64,000 nt of DNA, taken from the NCBI RefSeq assembly GCF_963675165.1, contig NC_087378.1, positions 1,543,525 through 1,607,524 on the forward strand, given 5' to 3'. Below are positions 56,401 through 64,000 of the stretch, one piece after another (position 1 is the stretch's first letter; each line of letters starts with the position of its first letter). Below the pieces are notes generated by a model. The model did not search any database, was not told where the DNA came from, and saw only the letters and a list, made by a program, of their open reading frames with translations. Source of the stretch: Halichondria panicea. Taxonomy: Eukaryota > Porifera > Demospongiae > Suberitida > Halichondriidae. The translations under genes and the position numbers were made by a program.

Positions 56401-58258
56401 GGCTTTTATGGGAGGGTAGGAACACAATAGGTACACCACGCTGCAGAAAAAAGGGGTTATATTTATAATCGATACAACCAAAACTTGACTAACCTTTTGT
56501 GCTTCTCTGAGCATGTGTACATGTTTCTTTTGCAAGCTGATCTGATTGAATAGCTGCTTGAACACATGAAACAGGATCCACGCCACAAACCTGCACATAC
56601 AGACAAGAAACAGCCACCTTAATACTATCACATGAGCACCTCGTACCTATCACATGAGCACCTCGTATGTACCTTAGCACTGGTTTGCTGACACCAGAAG
56701 ACATGCTGTACACAATGCTCCTGGCTCGCTCCTGTTGTTCTTTCAATGCTTCCTCAAAAGTGGAGTCATCTAGAGTAGAAACAGACAAATATCGTCCCTA
56801 CTTGTGTTAGCCGTTTTTTCATTTAGGGACGGGAGTGTAGTTGGATATCATATAATTAGCTAGAGAGCCATTAAGGTACATAGTGGAATCCTGTCTAACA
56901 CTTATGCTAGGTATTTACTTCAAATATACAAAAGCAAGTAACCTATGATTTCTGAGAATACCACAGTTGATTAATTGTAACAGCAACAATTTCTTTATTA
57001 CTAATAACCAGAAGCCATTACATACGTACTCACCACTCTCTGCTTTTGCTTGCGCACAAGCTTCAATTGCATCTACAATCCTGTATAGTGAAAAGTGCTA
57101 GTAAATAGCTATCGAACAAAGAGCCTAGTAGAATGAATGTACCCTGCTGAGTTAAGGGTGTCTGCCCTGAGGTCCTTCATGTTGTAGTCAAGTGAGGTAC
57201 AGATTACATGAGTAAGATAGGGAAACCACCGTCCCAGGATCCCACTGTGAAAGGGGTAGTTAGTGAGATAGTGTGTGAGCTGTAGTTTCGAATTCCAGCC
57301 GGTTCTCATTGTAGCGTGGGAGGGAGAGACTGTTCTCTCCCTCCCACGCTACAATGAGAACCGGCTGGGCTACAATGAGAACCGGCTGGAAGAGGGAGAG
57401 AACCGTTCTCTCCCTCCCATGCTACAATGAGAACTGGCTGGAATTCGAGACTAGTGTGAGCTGTACATGCACATGGTTGAATTATTTGCAGGAATGAAGA
57501 GGAGTGTGTGTTATGGTACAAGGATACTAACAATGTATGAATAGAACATTGAAAGCATACCCATACTGTCTTCTGTCAATGAGCAAGATATCTTGCAGTC
57601 CAGAGCCAGGACCGTCATCAGCATAAAACTTTGTCTACATGCAAAGAGAGCTCATCGATGATAATTATGAGCTGACTTACCCTGCTTGAAGGTAGGCAAT
57701 GCTGACAACAACGAGAGATGCTGGTGAACTTGTTCACAGTGGCAGTGTGCAGAGCATTGGCATCAATACCCAGGCTTGGGACAAATGATGACCTCCCCTG
57801 CATAGAGAGTAACATGTGGTAATCACTGGTCCAGTAAGTATGAATGATGCAATAAATTTCCTACTATACTAGAATAGCATTTTGTTGGCATACTGTGATA
57901 TACACCAGTACAGATACATAATTCCAGCTCACAAAACTCTGTCTTCCATGTCTGGTGCTCCTACCCCCAACAGATCCATTAGGGTAACGGGGGAGACGAC
58001 CCCGCACAGCTGACGGCCTGCTGCAGGGAAGTATACAATCCAGTAATGTGTATCTCATAGACAAGCGCTTGCACTTCATGCATGTATTAAACCACTGTTG
58101 ACCCAGTACCTTGTAGATATATACATGCAGTCGAGTCGTTGACATAACTCTACCTAGTACCTGTGAGAGCTAAAGGGTGCAGATGAAGATCCTCTCCCTC
58201 TCTTCTCCCACTTGGCATACACTTCTTCGATTCTTTTCCTGCGCCACTCCTCCATCAT
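50472..58258 (-). CDS. GPAM: Glycerol-3-phosphate acyltransferase 1, mitochondrial type
   Basis: Twenty-three exons with fully consistent phases encode 816 aa (human 828). They start at 58258, 58020, 57797, 57634, 57244, 57080, 56769, 56590, 56440, 53523, 53368, 53063, 52932, 52772, 52433, 52304, 52184, 51870, 51622, 51505, 51141, 50960 and 50620, with the stop at 50474–50472. The enzyme makes lysophosphatidic acid from glycerol-3-phosphate and acyl-CoA at the outer mitochondrial membrane. Acyltransferase motifs: I, LPSHKSHLDYI (Hx4D, about residues 251–256); II, GGFFIKRKLD; III, FFLEGSRSRSGK; IV, VVPVNISYD. The start is the first of two tandem ATGs, with an in-frame stop upstream. Intron 9 (53524–56303) contains an independent gene on the other strand. 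Exon 21 ends at the second of two possible donors (51015), the only one that keeps the frame. Confidence 0.95.
53107..53150. repeat. (CACGTAT)n microsatellite
   Basis: Six tandem copies of the 7-mer CACGTAT in the intron between GPAM exons 11 and 12. Each unit contains CACGT-like E-box half sequence; no function is inferred. Confidence 0.9.
53706..55722 (+). CDS. Protein with four Brinker/pogo-type HTH motifs and two CENP-B-type domains, nested in GPAM intron
   Basis: Two exons (53706–54773, 54922–55722) encode 622 aa. Four related helix-turn-helix units are visible: LDVIEFVEKNSNQSATVVFE (degenerate, about 18–57), FTPAFKLQVIKRAEENTNRS (about 85–130), YAPVYKLLVIEHAEKTSNRE (about 262–305) and YDVAFKLKAVEYAEKVSNRG (about 350–395). 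Each ends in a VREWRKQKE-like recognition helix and LP. Units 2 and 4 are each followed by a CENP-B/Tc5-type domain (LLPELEKTLVEWIKTQPKRP with FKASRGWLDKFMHRH; LLPELEKTLVSWINESPVKP with FKASRGWLEKFLNRH). This is the DNA-binding half of pogo transposases, doubled. No DDE catalytic domain follows; instead there is a repetitive acidic tail (IAETLMETVGETVARTLEAA, and similar). It looks like a domesticated DNA-binding protein. Open frame, good splice sites, single-copy in the window. Confidence 0.85.
55723..56303. other. Remainder of GPAM intron 9 downstream of the nested gene
   Basis: Holds the 3' UTR of the nested gene and GPAM intron sequence. A C-run/T-run junction lies at 56152–56170. No other gene is seen; the short ORF at 56150 is chance. 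Confidence 0.4.
57285..57454. mobile_element. Fold-back MITE in GPAM intron 4
   Basis: Left TTTCGAATTCCAGCCGGTTC, right GAACTGGCTGGAATTCGAG; the interior repeats TCTCCCTCCCACGCTACAAT in both orientations and GCTACAATGAGAACCGGCTG in tandem. The flanks TGTGAGCTGTA occur on both sides (11 bp), a Mutator-like target-duplication length. Confidence 0.8.
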
Positions 58259-58422
58259 AAATCTCCCTAGACAATGTACCCAGTGTTAAAGTCTAGCAGC
58301 TTTGTATATCTCTCCACGTGTGAGATAGACATTGTAGGCAGTGCAAGCCCCTCCCCTTAACTGTTAATTAGCAGAAACCAGCTCTAGCTCTATAGACTAC
58401 TATTTCCAAGGGTAGGGCCAAA
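58259..58422. promoter_or_regulatory. Divergent promoter between GPAM and the DUF4139 gene
   Basis: The start codons are 164 bp apart and face away from each other, implying a shared bidirectional promoter. No clear core element is recognised. Confidence 0.45.
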
Positions 58423-61385
58423 ATGTCAACAGAAGAGCTAGAGAAGCAGCCGCTTAAGGAAGAAGTAAAGCAAGATGAGGGCGAAGAGAAGCCTTCACAG
58501 AAGAAGGAGATATCTATTCCAGACTGTACAGTCCACTCAGTAGTGGTCTATCCAGACAGAGCTGAGGTAATTAGTATAATTAATGACTACTACATAAATG
58601 TATAATTATGCTGATTTGTATCTACTGTGTATTCTATTTCTTCTAGGTGACCAGATTGGTGACAGTGGATCTCGAGCCAGGCAGTGCTGAGGTGGTTATC
58701 AAAAATATCTCAAAATCTCTGGACAAAGACTCAATCAGAGTGGATGGAATCGGGCCAGCCAGTGTTACTGAGGTTTCATTCCAGGTACAAGATAGAGTAT
58801 GCATGTAACCCTCCACCCACCACTTCACCGTTAGCACATGTCGTAGTAAAGAGTGCAAATTATAATCCACAACCACCCACCCACCCACCAGGAGATAGCT
58901 GTGACTGAAGAGGAGGACAGTAGGGAGAATGCTAGTGCCGAGGTGACAGAGCTCAAGGAGAAGATTAAAGCTGCCGAAGAAAGGAAGGAAAAAACGAAAC
59001 AACAAATGGACAGAATGACTGCTCAGATCGAGCTTTTTGACAAGTACTCCACTGGACTGTTCTCAGCTGGGGGTCAGACCACCACTAATGACTTGCTGGA
59101 CCAGAAAACCATCGGTATGCTTGTTTGCGTAATAGTAATGATACTACATCTACTCATACTGTAGATGGAGTGTTTGGTTACCTGGAGACATTTGAGGAGC
59201 GTACAGTGCGACTGAGGGTGGACAAAGATGAGGTCAACTCTGATGACCTCAGCACTGCAAGGGAGCTCACTAAGGTGGCCTGGGCATTGTGTGTATAATC
59301 ATTTTAAATAAACAATCACTTACCAAATTGCCTGTGTTTGTATTAGAATAAGCCCTAGGGATTCCCAAAAATACCGATACAGAATGACTACCTTTCATAA
59401 TCTCCACCCTCTAGCTCAACACGCGATTATACGAGCTCCAGCCTCTTCTGAGCAAGCCCTCGGAGCCTGTTAAACAGCAAGTGATTGGTGTGCTGCTCGA
59501 CGTCAAGTCAGCTGCACAGATACAGCTGCTAATCTCGTACGTGGTCTCCAATGCGGGTTGGACGCCCAAATATGACCTGAGGGTATCTAGCAGTGAGAGG
59601 ACCATGCAGGTCACCTACTTTGGAGTTGTCAAGCAGAGCACTGGGGAGGACTGGTCAGTGATTGTGTGTAGATTGTTCAGTTACTGTTTTCTGTTGTCTC
59701 ATCTCAGCCAAGTCTCATTTCAATCACACTACGTACGTAATTTGTGTAGTGTAGTGTCATGTATAGCATGATAAGTATTTATTTGATTGACGATGAGTGC
59801 CCTTGTACTGTGCTCAGGTTGAATGCTCGCCTGTCCCTCTCTACTGCTACACCCAGTATAGGAGGCTCTGCCCCCACCCTGGAGACACTCAAGCTGACCA
59901 TCATCCCTAACCTCAACCCTCAGCTACGCGGAGGAACTGGAAAGTGAGTGTGCGCATATTTATAATGATGATATCGGATTGTTTTGATGGCAACTGCCTT
60001 GTTGCTGACCGATATAGTAATTCAGTTTCATATTCGTCGCATTCTATCTATTTTTAGATACAAAGATCACTCACTTCAATCTGCCATTATAATTATTATG
60101 TACTCCTTTCATTGCAGGAAGAAGTCTCGACACTCGGGGTTTGGATTTGGAGAAGAGTCGTCTGTCATAGAGGCCCCTCCATCTAAGGTCTCAGAGGGTC
60201 TCATCAACTCAGTGTTTGAGATATCCACACCCACCAATATACCTGCCGACAACTCGGGCCATAAGGTGAAAGGGGCTGGCATTGAAATTACCATTTCGTT
60301 CCACTCAGTCATGTTAATCTGTAAGTGGTCCGAAATGGGCCCGTTTTGGTAGCTAACTTAGAGTGTTCATATCTTGAGATATATAGGATTGTACATTTTC
60401 ACAGTTACCCATTCGAAAGGCCTATGTTTAGATCAATGATTACTTTCGAATCGAAATTGTCCACTATAAATAAAATCATGAACTTTCTATTCTCTCTCAT
60501 TATAGGTGCATGTGGCCCAGATTGACTTAAAGCCAACTTTTGAGTACGATACAGTCCCCAAGCTAGCACAACACGCCTTCCTACGAGCCAAGGCCGTTAA
60601 CAACTCTCAGTACCCGTTCCTGTCCGGCCCCTCAAATGTCTTCCTCGACAACTCGTACGTTACGGAGACTACCCTCGCCTCAGTGTCCCCTAACGAGGAG
60701 TTTGGCTGCTCTTTAGGTGAGTACCAGTATGAGCTTGGAAGATTAAATTTACATGGCTGGCTCTCTAGTGTTCACTTGTAGTTTATTGATCGTTTTTACA
60801 ATCTGAGAACCACTTGAAAAACTGTTCATTATAATTTCATATTAACAGGGGTTGACTTATCAGTGAAGGTGGTCTACAAGCCAGTGTCACGGTTTCGTGA
60901 GGAGACTGGACTCTTCTCCAAGACAGTGGTGTACAAGTACAAGCAGGTGACGGAGATCCTCAACACTCGTAGTGAACCAGCTGTCATCACCTTCACCGAC
61001 CAGGTGCCCAAGAGCGAGGATGAGAAACTCAAGGTGAGTACTAAGTAACTATTTCATAAGATACAGCAGTGTAAAGGGACTGCTTTTGTAGCTTATGTGT
61101 GTGCTAATGCTAGCCTACATGTAGTTCGATAGTTACCATAATAATAATTATTGAATTATGTATCAGTGAACTTATTCCTCTTTATATTTCACTCTGCAGG
61201 TGACACTTCTGGAGCCAGTGATAGCCAAGCAGAAGCAAGGAGCCCCCTCACCAAACCCCAAGCTCAACTCCCAGAACAATGTTGAGTGGCGTCTAGAGCT
61301 AGGCCCTGGAGAGAGTCGCTCTGTGACCATCTACTATACTGTAGAGTTCCCAGTCAACAAGGAGGTTGAGGGACTGGGACTGTGA
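58423..61385 (+). CDS. DUF4139/DUF4140 protein (F37C4.5-like)
   Basis: Ten exons (58423–58566, 58647–58784, 58892–59114, 59165–59274, 59415–59653, 59818–59943, 60118–60265, 60506–60716, 60849–61033, 61200–61385) encode 569 aa. An acidic/lysine-rich head leads to the DUF4140 N-terminal region (VHSVVVYPDRAEVTRLVTVD, a typical opening). A coiled coil follows (LKEKIKAAEERKEKTKQQMD), then the DUF4139 β-rich domain (LISYVVSNAGWTPKYDLRVS, VTYFGVVKQSTGEDW, LNARLSLSTATPS, FLSGPSNVFLDNSYV). It ends in ESRSVTIYYTVEFPVNKEV. Such proteins occur across eukaryotes and bacteria with unknown biochemical function. An AATAAA signal lies 52–57 bp after the stop (61437–61442). Confidence 0.88.
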
Positions 61386-61668
61386 ACACTTTTAAGCCAT
61401 AGTTATCCAATTTTTAGCTGCTTTGTGAGTTGTACAAATAAATTTTTTTATTAAGTGTGGTTAATATTCAAGTGGGTAGTAAGGATATTCATTAGCCCAT
61501 GGATAACACTAATCATGACAAGCGGGGGCGTGGTTCTTCCTGGACTGCTGAGCCCTTAGCGTACTAGTGTACACTCCAGTATAGTACAGTGCAGTAGCTC
61601 TTGATCTGCAAGAACAAGGAAAGTAAGCTGCAAAATAAGATTTAGAAGTCACAGCTACAACTCAAATA
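61386..61668. other. Intergenic, DUF4139 3' end and hexokinase promoter
   Basis: Contains the likely polyadenylation signal AATAAA at 61437–61442 followed by a T-run. The last ~200 bp before the hexokinase ATG should hold its promoter; no clear motif is seen. Confidence 0.5.
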
Positions 61669-63896
61669 TGGTTGTAAGTAACATAGCTTTGAGACTAAGA
61701 CCTCCTGTAGGTATAGAAGTGCCATATACTGAGTTAATAGTAATATTTATATGAAGTTGTACAACCCCTTCCTCAGGACCAAGTTGTATCAGAGTTCAGT
61801 ATTCCCCTGGACAAGCTGCAGGAGGTGGAGACAAGGCTAACAGGGGAATTCAACAAGGGGTTGGCCAGGGAGGGCGATGATGTCAAGGTCAAGATGCTCG
61901 TCACCTATGTCCATTCTCTGCCTGACGGTTCTGAGGAGGGAGACTTCTTGGCGTTGGATCTGGGCGGAAGCAACTTCAGAGTCCTCTTGATTAGTAAGTT
62001 CCTACACTGCACCTGCAAGAGCTTATTATGCCTCAATATAATGAAAGAATTGTCATCAGCTTTATATTTGCTGTAGAGTTGAGGAAAGGACAGCTTCCTG
62101 AGCAAACTGCTGAGAAGTTTGTGATTGACGATGCTACTAAGCAGTCTACTGGAGTGGTTCTGTTTGACTTCATTGCAAAGTGTGTGGCGGAATTTGTCAA
62201 GAAACAGAACATCACCACAAAGCTACCCCTCGGCTTCACCTTCTCCTTCCCTGTTAAACAGTTGAGTCTCACCTCGGGCACTCTTATCCGTTGGACCAAG
62301 GACTTTACAGCTACTGGGGTGGTGGGTGAGAACGTCGTCCAACTGCTCAAGGAAGCTTTCGTTAGGAGAGGAGTGAGTATGTGCATTTGTGTATTATGTA
62401 GCCTGAGTTCAAACAATCTTCTACTAGCTGTAGTAATGTGCTGCAAGCCTGCAATTGATTCTATCTAGCAACCTTGTAATTTACAATGCAAAATTTACAA
62501 TACAATTTGACCATGATTCTCCCGTAATCTCTAATTTAAAAGCAGCTCCAAAGCAAGTCTGCATGATTAAGTATTTCTCCCTTGTGTAGGATATTGATGT
62601 GGACGTGGTGGCCCTTGTCAACGACACCACAGGAACACAACTAGCTGTGGGTTACCTTGACAACAACTGTCTGATTGGACTCATCCTGGGCACTGGTACC
62701 AATGCTTGCTACATGGAGCAGCTGTCTGCAGTCGGCAAGTACACTGGCGATAAAAATAAGTACTCCCAAGTGATTATCAACTGCGAGTGGGGTGCCTTTG
62801 GTGATGATGGAAGTATAGACCCGTGGCTCACCACCTATGACAAGGCACTCGATGAACTGGTGCAGAATAAGAAACAGCAGCTGTGAGTTGCGTAGAGATC
62901 GTTTGTTGAGCACTTGCAGCTGGTAACTATAGTACCGCACCTTGTTGATTTCTCCCTTCTTGAACCTGATTTGTTTTGGTAGCCAACTTTAGGTTGCAAG
63001 GCTGTTATATCTGATCATCATTCTCACTAACCCTCCCTCCCTCCATTTTGGTAGGTATGAGAAGATGATCTCTGGCAAGTACCTCGGTGAGATTGTGCGA
63101 CAAGCCCTTCTCTCACTGATCAAGAATGGAGTTCTCTTTGGGGGAAAGTCTTCAGAAAAATTTAGCAAATTTGAGGGGTTTGAGACACAGTATGTTTCAA
63201 TGATAGAAGCTGGGTGAGTTGTCATTGTGCAATGTTGTATGCTAGTACTACATTGTTGATCACGTGGTAATCACAAGGATAGCCATTGAGATCCTTGGTC
63301 TAGAGAACATGCACATCATTGTATATATTCACATTCAAATCATTACCCCTTAATTTTTGCATGCACACATCACTAGAGATGTAGCCAATTGTAAGAAAAT
63401 CTTCAAGGATGTATTCTCCATTGAAGCGTCCGATGAGGACTGTCAGAGTGTTAAGAGAGTGTGTGCAGCCGTGTCCACTAGAGCAGCCAGATTGGCCGGT
63501 GCTGGGGTGGTCGCTCTCGTCAAGAAGATCAATAAGTTGGGTGGATGCACCGTGGCTGTCGATGGTTCACTGTATAAGATGCACCCGACATTCCGTCAGA
63601 AGTGAGCTAATTATGCACGCTAGATATATAGTATGTGTGCCTTCAAGCCTTCCTTGTGGAGGTGCTAAGCATACCCCACCCACCTTCTTATCACATTCCC
63701 CATATTCCATGCATGTGACCTTGAAGCCCTACATAGTCGGCTACTTTCATGTATTCCTTTTTCCCACAGTATGGATGATGCCATGAATGAGCTGGCCCCT
63801 GGAAACAAGATCACCATGAAGCTCTCTGAGGATGGGTCTGGGAGAGGAGCAGCCATTGTGGCAGCTGTTGCCTGTAGACTCACAAAGACTGAGTGA
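61669..63896 (+). CDS. Hexokinase, single-domain
   Basis: Seven exons (61669–61674, 61777–61993, 62077–62372, 62590–62882, 63055–63213, 63377–63601, 63770–63896) encode 440 aa, one ~50-kDa unit. It phosphorylates glucose with ATP at the start of glycolysis. Motifs: phosphate-1 loop [15 protein letters not shown], sugar-binding [11 protein letters not shown] and IRWTKDF, catalytic Asp in [12 protein letters not shown], phosphate-2 loop [25 protein letters not shown], and the adenosine segment [14 protein letters not shown]. The last exon has the [16 protein letters not shown] end. Exon 1 contributes only Met–Val before a GTAAGT donor, and the model depends on it: no other ATG lies upstream in the exon 2 frame. 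The hydrophobic porin-binding N-terminus of mammalian hexokinase I/II is absent, so it should be cytosolic (inference). Confidence 0.94.
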
Positions 63897-64000
63897 AATA
63901 TCTCATTATAGAATAATAGTTTGTAAAAAATTATTGACCAATTGTGTAATAACGATAATTTCATTCAATTCTTGACAGAATTTTTAGCAAGAATTTGTGC

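Overview
The window is animal nuclear DNA. Genes are split into many short exons (27–300 bp) joined by GT–AG introns, often only 50–100 bp long, and several genes lie less than 200 bp apart. Noncoding DNA is AT-rich and full of small inverted-repeat elements and GT microsatellites. Gene content (YKT6, CFAP99, sideroflexin, AS3MT, LHPP, GPAM, a MAP-kinase-phosphatase-type enzyme, a Frizzled-type cysteine-rich protein, Ig/FN3-like receptors with tyrosine-rich tails) fits a non-vertebrate metazoan. A demosponge is my best guess, from gene compactness and receptor style; the species cannot be fixed from the sequence alone. Exon models below were built by hand from splice signals, reading phase and family similarity.

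Layout. 19–1510 (−): YKT6, all but its last exon. 1952–3594 (−): a GPI-anchored protein with two Frizzled-like cysteine-rich domains. 3975–13884 (+): CFAP99, 21–22 exons, with a 387-bp (GT)n tract in its last large intron. 13857–32450: a rearranged region holding three copies of a module made of an IFITM/dispanin-like (CD225-type) membrane gene plus the 3' exons of sideroflexin, and two copies of an Ig/FN3-like receptor with conserved phosphotyrosine motifs. Dispanin copies A and C are intact. Copy B is split inside its last coding exon by a 2.8-kb transposon with a TA target duplication. That transposon carries a broken RecQ-type helicase and an oppositely oriented zinc-finger exon. 31511–41673 (−): the complete sideroflexin gene (12 exons, 323 aa). 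41852–43800 (−): dual-specificity phosphatase. 44665–47387 (+): arsenite methyltransferase AS3MT. 47794–48650 (−) and 48749–50246 (+): FKBPL-like and LHPP, divergent across 98 bp. 50472–58258 (−): mitochondrial-type glycerol-3-phosphate acyltransferase (23 exons, 816 aa). Inside its ninth intron, on the other strand, lies a two-exon gene for a protein with four Brinker/pogo-type helix-turn-helix motifs and two CENP-B-type domains but no transposase (53706–55722). 58423–61385 (+): DUF4139 protein. 61669–63896 (+): a single-domain 440-aa hexokinase.

The flanks are ordinary housekeeping genes: membrane fusion, lipid synthesis, glycolysis, detoxification, signalling. The accessory region is 13.8–32.5 kb, where duplication, nested insertion and receptor/IFITM-like gene turnover are concentrated. 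The most notable observations are the RecQ-carrying transposon caught in a coding exon with both empty-site copies present in the same window, the nested Brinker/CENP-B array gene, and the receptor pair whose cytoplasmic tails are better preserved than their ectodomains.
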